From the NCBI RefSeq assembly GCF_024198175.1, contig NZ_JAJVKV010000003.1, positions 186,001 through 250,000 on the forward strand: 64,000 nucleotides of DNA, in the 5' to 3' direction. Each line of letters begins with the position of its first letter. The first letter of the stretch is position 1. The notes below the pieces were generated by a model. The model had not been told where the DNA came from, did no database searches, and was given only the letters and a program-made list of their open reading frames with translations. Shown piece by piece: positions 9,658 to 16,915 of the stretch. This stretch comes from Pyxidicoccus xibeiensis. GTDB lineage: Bacteria > Myxococcota > Myxococcia > Myxococcales > Myxococcaceae. The translations under genes and the position numbers were made by a program.

Positions 9658-10611
9658 CTACCCGATGGCGAACTGGTAGCCACCGTTGGGGTTCTTGTTG
9701 ATGAACGTCTCCAGCTCCTCCGGCGGGACGGTGTTGACCTCGGGCTGCGCCGGGTCCTTCACGAGGAAGTTGCCCTGCTCGTCCATGCCCGTCACCACCA
9801 CGTAATGGCCGGAGGGCTTCACGTTGGGGTCCTTGTTGGGGCCCAGGGAGTGGACGTCGCCGTTGGCCACCACCAGCTTGCCCTGCTTGAGCTGGTCGGC
9901 AATCCAGTCCACGTCCGCGCGCGGCCCGCGCTGCTCCGACTCCAGGCCCATCTTCTCCGCCATCTTGCCGATGGCCTCGACGTCCGTGCCGCCCGTCATC
10001 TTGCCGTCGACCTCGTTCAGGTGGGTGATGAGCTCGGCATCCGTCATCTCACTCCCGTACCCGAGGGAGCGGGCAATCATCGCCATCGAGGTGGGGCCGC
10101 AGTTGGCCTTGCCGTTGCTGTAGCCGTTCTCCTCCCCGGCGGGATGGTACTGGTTGATGTACGGGACCTCGCCGAAGGGCTTGTGGCCCACCCCCTCGTC
10201 GTGGAGTGTATCGACGCTCTCCTTCTCGGAGAGGGTGCCCGGCCCCATGCCGTCGCTCGCCTCCGCGGGGGCCTCCACCTGCTGCGCCGCCGGGTCCAAG
10301 CTCACCGGCGCCCGCTGGGAGCTCACGGGCGTGAAGCTCGACGCGTCGGGGCTCTGGGCGGCCTTGTCGACCAGGGTGCGGAGCTCCTGCGTAATCTCGC
10401 GCAGGCTCCTGCCAATCAGCGCCTGGAGTTGCTCCAGGCCCGGTGCGGCGCCCGCGGGCGTGAAGCTGTCCCGGGACAGGTCGAGCGGCTGGGCGCGCGG
10501 GCCGCGGCCCTGCTCCGCCACGGGCGAGGCGGTGGCCGGCCGGGCGGGGGCGAGGGGCGAGGCGACGGAGGGGAAACCGAAACGACGCGACGACACGGGG
10601 GAGAACGACAT
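9658..10611 (-). CDS. C39-like cysteine peptidase with long disordered N-terminus
   Basis: 317 residues. The first 120 or so residues are Pro/Ala/Ser-rich and lack a signal peptide (MSFSPVSSRRFGFPS). The C-terminal half is a papain-fold C39_2 domain: nucleophile loop NGKANCGPTSMAMIARSL (Cys near 168), GHYVVVTGMDEQGNF with the catalytic His near 265, and VKDPAQPE giving the Asp. The family cleaves leader peptides, cell-wall peptides or other targets; the target is unknown. No transporter or bacteriocin gene is adjacent, arguing against a leader-peptidase role. The gene converges with the hybrid kinase; its promoter would lie in the AT-richer stretch near 10660. Confidence 0.7.
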   Translation of the reverse strand: MSFSPVSSRRFGFPSVASPLAPARPATASPVAEQGRGPRAQPLDLSRDSFTPAGAAPGLEQLQALIGRSLREITQELRTLVDKAAQSPDASSFTPVSSQRAPVSLDPAAQQVEAPAEASDGMGPGTLSEKESVDTLHDEGVGHKPFGEVPYINQYHPAGEENGYSNGKANCGPTSMAMIARSLGYGSEMTDAELITHLNEVDGKMTGGTDVEAIGKMAEKMGLESEQRGPRADVDWIADQLKQGKLVVANGDVHSLGPNKDPNVKPSGHYVVVTGMDEQGNFLVKDPAQPEVNTVPPEELETFINKNPNGGYQFAIG

Positions 10612-11084
10612 GGCGACCTCGGGTGGCTGCGGGGGGCTGAGCTGCGCTTGAAGACATCATCGCCAGCCATTTATTTTTGTTTCCTGTCGCCATTGATTTC
10701 CCAGACACCGCTCCCGGCCGCGTCTCGGAGGCGTATCAATGCATCATCCAGGAGCGGAGCGCCCCGGACTTCCAGAGGGAGAATGGGAGGGATGAACGCG
10801 CGCCAGGGCGTTTCGCAGACACATTCCCGAAATGGCGAAAGTGATTGCAGCATCCACGGACACGCCCCATGAATGGCGCAAGCGACTGCGCCGCTCCATG
10901 GCGGGTGCGGACGGACGGCCTTCAATGCGATGACGGGCTGAGCGGGAGGGCGTCCCAGAAAAGTGGATTTCGCCACCTTTTTTCCCGCGCCCGCCCTCGG
11001 AGCCGGACGTCGCTGGAGACAGCGGCGTCCGGCCCGGGGACTTGGATTACTTGTGCTGCCGCCCGACGGAGACGTTCGAGCGCA
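10612..11084. other. Intergenic region with large hairpin at 11003-11032
   Basis: 473 nt between the start of the C39 gene and the 3' end of the globin gene. The AT-rich block near 10655-10690 is the likely promoter of the C39 gene. At 11003-11032 a 13-bp stem (CCGGACGTCGCTG / CAGCGGCGTCCGG, one G.T pair) with a GAGA tetraloop follows the globin stop on the minus strand and probably marks the end of that transcript. A 101-codon open frame (10671-10976, minus) is not convincing. Confidence 0.4.
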
Positions 11085-11588
11085 TCAGGGACGGTAGGGA
11101 CCGCCGGGAACTCCCCACCCCCACACGGGCATGGGCGCATCGGAGGCGACGGTCGCTCCGGCCTGGGAGTTGATGACCGCGAGCCGAGAGCCCCACTCGA
11201 TGTAGGCAACGAAGGCCGAGCGGAACTCGGGGTCCGCTGGAAGCCCCAGCTCATCCGCGGTGTCCAGGAGCAGCTCCGACCAGCGCCGACGCTGCGCCTC
11301 CGTCAGATGGCGGTCGAGGTGATGACGAATCATCTCGGGATGGCCACCCTTTTCGGCGCTGTAGCGCGCGGGCCCGCCCAACACCTCGCCCAGGAACAGG
11401 GCGACGTGGGCCGGATGCGCCGCGGACATCTGAGCGAAGACGGGGCCCAGGAGCGCGTCATCGCGCACGCGCTCGTAGAACCGGGCCGTCAGCCGCGCGA
11501 GCGCCTCGGCACCTCCGGCCCACGCATACAGCGACGGCACGGAGTCAGGGCTCGTGGCCCCATCGCCCTTGACTCCGGAATCGCTCAC
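11085..11588 (-). CDS. Group II truncated hemoglobin
   Basis: 167 residues from GTG 11588. That GTG overlaps the TGA of the preceding monooxygenase (GTGA), so translation is coupled. Features: LYAWAGGAEALARLTARFYE at the start of the globin fold, then FLGEVLGGPARYSAEKGGH and HPEMIRHHLDRHLTEAQRRR carrying the proximal-His region typical of TrHbII (YjbI-like). The final 25 residues (PMPVWGWGVPGGPYRP) form a Pro/Trp/Gly-rich tail, as seen in other group II globins. By family it binds O2 or NO and protects against reactive nitrogen or oxygen species in the cytosol. The pairing with an antibiotic-biosynthesis-type monooxygenase and a divergent AraC regulator suggests a regulated stress or detoxification unit. 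Confidence 0.88.
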   Translation of the reverse strand: MSDSGVKGDGATSPDSVPSLYAWAGGAEALARLTARFYERVRDDALLGPVFAQMSAAHPAHVALFLGEVLGGPARYSAEKGGHPEMIRHHLDRHLTEAQRRRWSELLLDTADELGLPADPEFRSAFVAYIEWGSRLAVINSQAGATVASDAPMPVWGWGVPGGPYRP

Positions 11589-12028
11589 GGACGGCTCCCG
11601 GCGCTCTCGACGTTGTAGTGCTTCATCTCCTTGATGTCGGAGAAGAAGGGCTTGACGAGCGCGAAGAACTTCTGGAACTGGGCGCTTCCGCGAAACCCCT
11701 TCATGTGGCCCTCGACGGAGTCCCACTCGATGCGGACGATGAAGTTGCTGGGCTCCTCGACGCCCCGGCTCACCTCGTAGCGCAGGCAGTGCGGCGAGGC
11801 TTTCAGGTGCTCGCCCGCCTCGCGATAGGCATCGAGAAAGGCCTGCGCGCGCTCGGCGGGGACTTCGTATCGGATGTACTCCACGACCATGTTCCGCTCC
11901 TTGTTCGAGGTGGGCTTGGGCTGAGGTGTCGAGGCGGCGATTCCCGTCGTGGCCACGGCGGCCACGAGGATTAGCAGGGTCAGACGACGGACGTCGAGGT
12001 GCACTGGCGAGCTCCAGGGAGAGGACAT
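11585..12028 (-). CDS. Exported antibiotic biosynthesis monooxygenase (ABM) domain protein
   Basis: 147 residues. The N-terminus (RRLTLLILVAAVATTGIAAS) is a signal peptide or anchor, unusual for this normally cytosolic fold. Residues about 47-140 form one ABM ferredoxin-like domain: MVVEYIRYEVPAERAQAFLD, HCLRYEVSRGVEEPSNFIVR, FFALVKPFFSDIKEMKHYNV. ABM proteins are small dimeric monooxygenases acting on quinones, polyketides or haem without a bound cofactor; the substrate is not readable. An internal ATG (MVVEY) gives a classical leaderless ABM of about 101 residues, so the signal peptide could be a mis-set start. Its stop overlaps the globin start. Confidence 0.8.
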   Translation of the reverse strand: MSSPWSSPVHLDVRRLTLLILVAAVATTGIAASTPQPKPTSNKERNMVVEYIRYEVPAERAQAFLDAYREAGEHLKASPHCLRYEVSRGVEEPSNFIVRIEWDSVEGHMKGFRGSAQFQKFFALVKPFFSDIKEMKHYNVESAGSRP

Positions 12029-12143
12029 GGGCCGGGGATTCGAGCGTGTGTTCCCGTCCGGGGGTGACAGAGTACTGACGGGCGGGACCCACCTGCTTCG
12101 TCATGCGTTCCGATTTGTTGGCCTGGCGTTCCGCGAGGAGAGG

Positions 12144-13073
12144 ATGACGATGGACCCACTGTCGGCGGTGCTTCGCGGGATGCACCTGAGCGGAAGCATC
12201 TACGCCACCTGGGAGCTGCGCGCGCCTTGGGGCATGGACCTGCCTGGCGGCCCCTTCGCCGCGTTTCATCTGGTGGAAGAGGGGGGTGGCTGGTTGCGGC
12301 TCGGTCGCGACGTCCACCGGCTGGAGGCCGGCGAGCTGGTGGTGCTCTTCAGGGGCCAGGCCCACCAGCTGACCGCCACGAGGACCTCCCCCGCCGTCCC
12401 GCTGGGGCGCCTGCTCGCGCGGCACGCGCCCGTGGCGGGCGTTCATCGCGCCGGAGGCGCGGGAGAGCTGGCCCGCCTGGTGTGCGGCAAGTTCGCCCCG
12501 GAGGGTGGCCAGGACCTCCGCATGCTGCGCGGGCTTCCCCCGTTCGTTCACCTGAGGCGCGAGCAGCTGGCGTCTCTTCCCACGCTTCGCGCGCTGCTCA
12601 CCTCACTCGCCCATGAAGCGTCGTCCACCGCCCCCGGAGCCGCCACGGCCGCCGCGCGCATCACCGACGCGCTCTTCGTGCAGGTGCTGCGCGCCCTGGT
12701 GCTCGACTCGGGGGAGGCTCCACCGGGCTGGCTGGCCGGGCTGCGGGAGCCTCGACTGGCGGAAGCGCTTCATCGGCTTCACACGGAGCCGGCGCGGGCC
12801 TGGTCTGTCGCGGAGCTGGCCACCCAGGTGGGGATGTCCCGCACGCGCTTCGCCACGCTCTTCCAGCAGCGCATCGGGCAGCCCCCGATGACCTACCTGG
12901 CGAACCTCCGCCTGGAGCTGGTCGCGCAACGGCTGCGGGACAGCGAGGAGTCCATCGCCGAGATTGCACACGCGGCTGGCTTCGCGAGCCAGACGGGTCT
13001 GAACCGTGCGTTTCGCCGTCGCTTCCACCAGCCGCCCTCGGCCTTCCGTCGCGCCACCCGGGGAGGCGCATGA
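12144..13073 (+). CDS. AraC-family regulator with cupin_6 sensor domain
   Basis: 309 residues; ATG 12144 follows GAGGAGAGG, and another ATG sits two codons on. The N-terminal half is the cupin_6 type of sensor domain: WELRAPWGMDLPGGPFAAFH, then LEAGELVVLFRGQAHQL. The C-terminus has two helix-turn-helix motifs: WSVAELATQVGMSRTRFATL and SIAEIAHAAGFASQTGLNRA with RRFHQPPSAFRR. It is divergent from the ABM-globin pair with 115 nt between the starts, so it very likely regulates that pair and itself. A short inverted pair CCCGTC/GACGGG lies between the genes (about 12053-12082). Confidence 0.9.
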   Translation: MTMDPLSAVLRGMHLSGSIYATWELRAPWGMDLPGGPFAAFHLVEEGGGWLRLGRDVHRLEAGELVVLFRGQAHQLTATRTSPAVPLGRLLARHAPVAGVHRAGGAGELARLVCGKFAPEGGQDLRMLRGLPPFVHLRREQLASLPTLRALLTSLAHEASSTAPGAATAAARITDALFVQVLRALVLDSGEAPPGWLAGLREPRLAEALHRLHTEPARAWSVAELATQVGMSRTRFATLFQQRIGQPPMTYLANLRLELVAQRLRDSEESIAEIAHAAGFASQTGLNRAFRRRFHQPPSAFRRATRGGA

Positions 13074-13243
13074 GCCGGAATGGGACCTGCTCCTGGGGAT
13101 GGAGACCTGGTGTAACGTCTCCGTGCGGCGCGGCGTGCCGGACGTCGATGTGCCCCCCGGAGCGCTCTTGAACAAGAACGACAAAGCGGCCCGGGTCCGC
13201 GGCCAGCTGCGCAAGCCCGACCCCTCGGACGAACCACCTGCCG

Positions 13244-13420
13244 TCATGGGCCGCCAGGCCCGAGCCGCTCCCGCTCCGCTTCGAACGCGGCGACCACGGC
13301 GTCGATGAGGGCGCGCACGCGCGGTCAGCGCCGTCATCCACACGTAGAAGCGCCAGCTCCCGTCGGTGCTCATCCACAGCAGCCGTCCGAGGAAGCGGGG
13401 GCCGGCGATGGAAGCCGGCG
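13244..13420 (-). pseudogene. Decayed C-terminal fragment, possibly LysR-type regulator
   Basis: Two adjacent minus-strand frames read like one protein broken by a frameshift near 13315: FLGRLLWMSTDGSWRFYVWM in one frame and RVRALIDAVVAAFEAERERL in the next, the latter ending at a stop at 13244. The ending resembles C-termini of LysR-type regulators, but the match is from memory and weak. There is no start codon; the fragment abuts the stop of the CMD gene. Confidence 0.3.
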
Positions 13421-13801
13421 TCAGGGTTCCTCGGGGGCGGCGGCTGCGTCCTGGTCGCCCGTCTTCGCGGACCCGATGACGTCCTCAACCCAGGTGAGCG
13501 CCGCCACCATGGACGGAAAGCCGATGGTGGTGAGCGCGAGCAGCGCCACCTGCCGGACCTCGTCCGGCTGCATGCCCGTGTAGAGGCACTTGCGCGCGTT
13601 GCTGTGGACACCGCCCTCGAGTCGCGCGCCGACGGCGATGGCGAGCTTCACCAGGCGCCGCTCGCGCTCGGACAGCGGGCCTGCCGCGTGGATGGCATCC
13701 CCGAGTGCCTGGAAGGCGCTGGCCACCTGCGGGTAGCGCGCGGTGACTCCCCGGAAGGTGTCCGGGAGCTTCATGTGGTCTTTCTCACGAGTCTCGGCCA
13801 T
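13421..13801 (-). CDS. Carboxymuconolactone decarboxylase (CMD) family protein
   Basis: 126 residues. All-helical AhpD-like fold: LSERERRLVKLAIAVGARLE then GGVHSNARKCLYTGMQPDEV and VALLALTTIGFPSMVAALTW. The family motif E-x(3)-H-x(3)-A is present (EGGVHSNA), but the CxxC pair of peroxidase-type AhpD is absent, favouring a non-peroxidase CMD protein. True PcaC decarboxylates 4-carboxymuconolactone in the beta-ketoadipate pathway; the PcaD-like hydrolase at 15953 is the next step in that pathway, yet the genes are separated and no other pca gene is visible. A long antisense frame on the plus strand here is a shadow. Confidence 0.8.
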   Translation of the reverse strand: MAETREKDHMKLPDTFRGVTARYPQVASAFQALGDAIHAAGPLSERERRLVKLAIAVGARLEGGVHSNARKCLYTGMQPDEVRQVALLALTTIGFPSMVAALTWVEDVIGSAKTGDQDAAAAPEEP

Positions 13802-14003
13802 GGCCGGGGCTCTAACACAGGCCGCTCCCTCGACCGCGTCGTCGCCCCGACGGCAGCGCCGGAGCCGTCCACATCTGTACCGTTCTGCCTTCCCCAGGTG
13901 TGCAGGCCGCGACGCCCGGCGAGCCGGAAGGTGCCGGCTGAGCCCCAACCCACGGCGCTCCGTGCTTGCGGCGGGTGACTGCTGCGGACAAGCTCCGCGC
14001 CTC

Positions 14004-14762
14004 ATGCTCAAGTATCTGCTGCGTCGTGATTCGAAGAAGGGGCTCGCACTCGTCACCGCCAACTTCGGCGGCCTGGACGTCGTCAAGCCGCTGCCGCCGC
14101 GATTCGGAATCGACGCATTCTACTACACGGACGAGGCGACGCGGGACGCGACCTCCGTAGAGGCCCGACGCACGTGGACGCGAATCCTGGTCCCCAACTA
14201 CCCGCGCTTCGACTTCAGTCCACGGCTGCGCGGCCGGTACTTCAAGCACCAGATCCACCGGCTCGACGAGGTGCGGGGACACCGCTTCCTGGTGTGGGCG
14301 GATGCCTCGCTCGCCCTCCACGACCTCGACTTCCTCCGCGAGGGCGCGAAGCGCCTCGCGAAGCTTCCGCCCCACAAGCGGGTCCTGCTCGTCCCCCACC
14401 CGGACCGCCGCACCATCCAGGAGGAGTTCGACTTCATCGAGTCGCAGATGAGCAAGGGCGACGAGTACCTGCGCGTGCGCTACGCCGAGGAGAAGATGCG
14501 CGAGCAGATGGAGGACTTCCGCGCGCGCGGGTGGAGCCTCCAGTCTCCGCTGTGGTGCGGCACCATCTGGATGATGGAGAACTCGGAGCTGCTCCGGAGC
14601 GCGTGGGACGACTGGTGGGACCAGAACCTGCGCTTCGGGATGATGGACCAGCTGTCGCTGCACCCCGTGCTCGCACACCGCGGCATCGAGCCGCAGCCGC
14701 TGCAAATCAACCTGTGGAACAACTCCCACTTCAGCTGGGTGAAGCACGTGAAGCTGGCGTAG
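14004..14762 (+). CDS. DUF616 (TOD1/MUCI70) glycosyltransferase-like protein
   Basis: 252 residues from ATG 14004; the frame opens earlier, but recognisable sequence begins with MLKYLLRRDSKKGLALVTAN. Typical DUF616 features: YYTDEATRD after the first strand, the RYFKHQIHRLDEVRGHRFLV block, WADASLALHDLDFL (an acidic motif), QSPLWCGTIWMMEN and WDDWWDQNLRFGMMDQLS near the C-terminus. The fold is GT-A like and the family acts on cell-surface or wall glycans in plants; the bacterial substrate is unknown. No signal peptide. A 77-bp near-copy of its 3' end sits at 21138. Confidence 0.75.
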   Translation: MLKYLLRRDSKKGLALVTANFGGLDVVKPLPPRFGIDAFYYTDEATRDATSVEARRTWTRILVPNYPRFDFSPRLRGRYFKHQIHRLDEVRGHRFLVWADASLALHDLDFLREGAKRLAKLPPHKRVLLVPHPDRRTIQEEFDFIESQMSKGDEYLRVRYAEEKMREQMEDFRARGWSLQSPLWCGTIWMMENSELLRSAWDDWWDQNLRFGMMDQLSLHPVLAHRGIEPQPLQINLWNNSHFSWVKHVKLA

Positions 14763-14765
14763 GCC

Positions 14766-14910
14766 GATGGTCTGGATGGCGAAGCCGTTGTCATTGGGGA
14801 AGAAGGCTCCCGTGAATGACGTCGCCACCCCTACCACCGTCACGGTGGTGCCCTGGGGCTGCTGGCGAGCCTCGGCGATGGAGCCGTCGCAGGGCTTCGC
14901 CAGGACGGGG
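14766..14910 (-). pseudogene. Fragment of an OB-fold secreted protein
   Basis: Minus-strand reading gives PCDGSIAEARQQPQGTTVTV then VGVATSFTGAFF and DNGFAIQ. I recall similar text (xxPGTTVTVxGVVTxPSGxF..DQGFAIQDATGGIYV) from OB-fold lipoproteins and extracellular nucleases of myxobacteria. The fragment has neither start nor proper end and is squeezed between the DUF616 gene and the LysR gene, so it is a relic. Confidence 0.4.
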
Positions 14911-15852
14911 CTAACCTCCCGAGACGCCCTTCCCCCGGGGCATGCGGCCCAGCGCCGGCCGCAGCACCGGTGCATGGCGGGCCAGAAAGTCCCACAGCCG
15001 GCTGGCAACCGGCCCGTGCGGCCGGTCGCGCCGGCGCGCTGCCACGAGCTCCTCGGTCACACCGGGAAAGTGCCGTCCGGCGATGGACAGCAGGCGTCCG
15101 TCCCGCAGCTCGGACTCGATCATGAACCGCGGCAGGTGTCCCCACGCCATGCCGTGCAGAATCAGCTCCTTCTTCATGAGCTGGTCCGGCACGGAACACT
15201 GAGGCGCGCCTTCCACCAGGAAATGGCCCTGTTCGGCAGGATGCCTCGCCGAGTCCCGAATCACGCACTGGGTGAAGGCTTGCATCTGCTGCGGCGAGAT
15301 GGCGGTTGTCGGCTGGAAGGGCAGGAAACCCGGCGCCACCACCGGCACCATGGCGACGCGGCCCAGGTCAATCCACTCCATCCGTACGTCGCCCTTGGGA
15401 ACACGGTGCACGATGAGGTCGGTCTCGTCCTCCAGCAGCCGCTCCCAGGGACCGCTCACCGCCTCGAACTGTAGATGCAGCCGCGTCTGCGGACATTGCG
15501 CGAAGAAGCGGCTGACCAGCTCCAGCACCGGCGCTAGCGGACACAGGTCCCCGAGCACCACGCGCAGCTCGGCCTCCTCCCCCATCGCCAGCTGCCTGGC
15601 GTGCGTGTGCAGCTCTTCGGCCTCACGTAGCAGGGAGCGGGCCTTGCGATGGAAGGCCCGCCCGGCCTCGGTGAGGCGCACGCGGTAGCCCGAACGGTCC
15701 AGCAGGCTCAGGCCCAGCTGGTGCTCCAGCTTGGCCACCGCGGCGAACACGGAAGGATGCGAGCGGTGCAGCCGCTCGCCCGCGGCCTGGAAGCTGCCGC
15801 CGCTCACGACGGCGTCGAAGCACTGCAACTCATGAAGCGTGAAGCCGGACAT
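14911..15852 (-). CDS. LysR-family transcriptional regulator
   Basis: 313 residues. The N-terminal winged helix-turn-helix is classical: LHELQCFDAVVSGGSFQAAG then ERLHRSHPSVFAAVAKLEHQ and LGLSLLDRSGYRVRLTEAGR. The effector domain starts near residue 95 (ELRVVLGDLCPLAPVLELVS). It is divergent from the alpha/beta hydrolase at 15953 with 100 nt between starts. A 26-bp palindrome lies 13 nt in front of its own start codon, so autoregulation plus control of the hydrolase is the natural reading. The effector is unknown. Confidence 0.93.
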   Translation of the reverse strand: MSGFTLHELQCFDAVVSGGSFQAAGERLHRSHPSVFAAVAKLEHQLGLSLLDRSGYRVRLTEAGRAFHRKARSLLREAEELHTHARQLAMGEEAELRVVLGDLCPLAPVLELVSRFFAQCPQTRLHLQFEAVSGPWERLLEDETDLIVHRVPKGDVRMEWIDLGRVAMVPVVAPGFLPFQPTTAISPQQMQAFTQCVIRDSARHPAEQGHFLVEGAPQCSVPDQLMKKELILHGMAWGHLPRFMIESELRDGRLLSIAGRHFPGVTEELVAARRRDRPHGPVASRLWDFLARHAPVLRPALGRMPRGKGVSGG

Positions 15853-15864
15853 TGTCGAAGCACC

Positions 15865-15890
15865 CTACAAGGTCTTTCCAGACTTTGTAG
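15865..15890. promoter_or_regulatory. LysR-type operator palindrome
   Basis: Arms CTACAAGGTCT and AGACTTTGTAG are reverse complements with one mismatch, separated by TTCC. The site lies in the 100-nt gap between divergent LysR and hydrolase genes, closer to the regulator. It contains a T-N11-A style half-site pair. This is the expected position and size for a LysR recognition site; binding is not shown. Confidence 0.7.
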
Positions 15891-15952
15891 TGTCCCTCCA
15901 CCGCCCCGGCTCCTAGAGATGAAGCGGTCCTCACCCCATTCCTGGAGCCGAC

Positions 15953-16759
15953 ATGGAATCCCAGCCCCCCGCCTTCATCTCCACCGGCGATGGCGTGCGC
16001 ATCGCGTACCGCTTCGACGGCGCGCCGGACAAGCCGGTGTTGTTGCTCTCGAACTCCATCGGTACCGACCTCCACATGTGGGACGCCCAGGTGCCGACGC
16101 TCACCGGACACTTCCGGCTGCTGCGCTACGACGCACGCGGCCACGGCGCGTCCGACGTCCCCACCGGGCCGTATTCGCTGGACCGGTTGGGGCGCGACGC
16201 GGTGGAGCTGCTGGACGTGCTGGGCCTGCAACGGGTGCACGTGCTGGGCCTGTCCCTCGGCGGATTCGTCGCGCAGTGGCTGGGAATCCATGCGCCGGAG
16301 CGCGTCGACCGCCTGGTGCTGGCCCACACCGCCGCCTACCTCGGCCCGGCCCGGCAATGGGACCACGCCATTGCCGAGCTGCTGGCAGCCCCCGACATGC
16401 AGGCCACCGCGGAGATGTTCCTGCGCAACTGGTTCCCGGCCCGCATGCTGCAGGCGAACGACAGGGTCGTCGAGGCGTTCCGCCGCACGCTGCTCGCCAT
16501 GCAGCTCGAGGGTGTGGCCGGCAGCTGGGCCGCGGTGCGCGACGCCGACCTGCGCCGCACCGTCGCGCTGGTCCGCAACCCGACGCTGGTCATCGCGGGA
16601 GCGCACGACACCGTCACCTCCGCCCGCCACGGCGAAGAGATTGCCTCCGCCATTCCCGGCGCGCGGCTCAAGGTCCTGCCCGCGGTGCACTTGTCGAACG
16701 TCGAACGGCCGGCGGAATTCCTGGACGCCGTGGTGACCTTCCTCACGGAACGGACCTGA
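15953..16759 (+). CDS. Alpha/beta hydrolase, 3-oxoadipate enol-lactonase (PcaD)-like
   Basis: 268 residues. Elements in order: LLLSNSIGTDLHMWDAQVPT (oxyanion region, as in PcaD), RYDARGHGASDVPTGPYSLD, nucleophile elbow VHVLGLSLGGFVAQWLG (Ser near 100), acid in VIAGAHDTVT, and catalytic His in PAVHLSNVERP. The SNVERP ending is typical of 3-oxoadipate enol-lactonases, which hydrolyse the lactone to 3-oxoadipate. Cytosolic, with no signal peptide. It is divergent from a LysR regulator, matching the control of aromatic catabolic genes. The absence of other pca genes nearby leaves room for a different ester or lactone substrate. Confidence 0.85.
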   Translation: MESQPPAFISTGDGVRIAYRFDGAPDKPVLLLSNSIGTDLHMWDAQVPTLTGHFRLLRYDARGHGASDVPTGPYSLDRLGRDAVELLDVLGLQRVHVLGLSLGGFVAQWLGIHAPERVDRLVLAHTAAYLGPARQWDHAIAELLAAPDMQATAEMFLRNWFPARMLQANDRVVEAFRRTLLAMQLEGVAGSWAAVRDADLRRTVALVRNPTLVIAGAHDTVTSARHGEEIASAIPGARLKVLPAVHLSNVERPAEFLDAVVTFLTERT

Positions 16760-16852
16760 CGACGCCCCCCACCGCTGTGCGTGAGGCATTCTGGTCGACG
16801 CGCCACGACTCGCCCGAATCGCGCGGCCATCAGCGAGCCGGCTTCTGAAGAA

Positions 16853-16880
16853 GGCGGGTGCCCGCTTCCGGGCACCCGCC
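16853..16880. terminator. Strong bidirectional hairpin terminator
   Basis: Perfect 12-bp stem GGCGGGTGCCCG / CGGGCACCCGCC with a 4-nt loop. It lies between the convergent hydrolase (ends 16759) and FG-GAP protein gene (ends 16916). A CTTCTTC run follows on the minus-strand side. Confidence 0.75.
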
Positions 16881-16915
16881 AGGGACTTCAACGAGGTGAG
16901 ACTACACTCTCAATC

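Noticed and set aside
10671..10976. 101-residue minus-strand gene upstream of the C39 gene
   Set aside because: No ribosome site, no family features; better explained as leader or promoter DNA.
11085..12551. A single 488-residue minus-strand protein spanning globin and upstream region
   Set aside because: The N-terminal 320 residues are out-of-frame shadow of the ABM and AraC genes; only the last 167 residues form a globin with its own coupled start.
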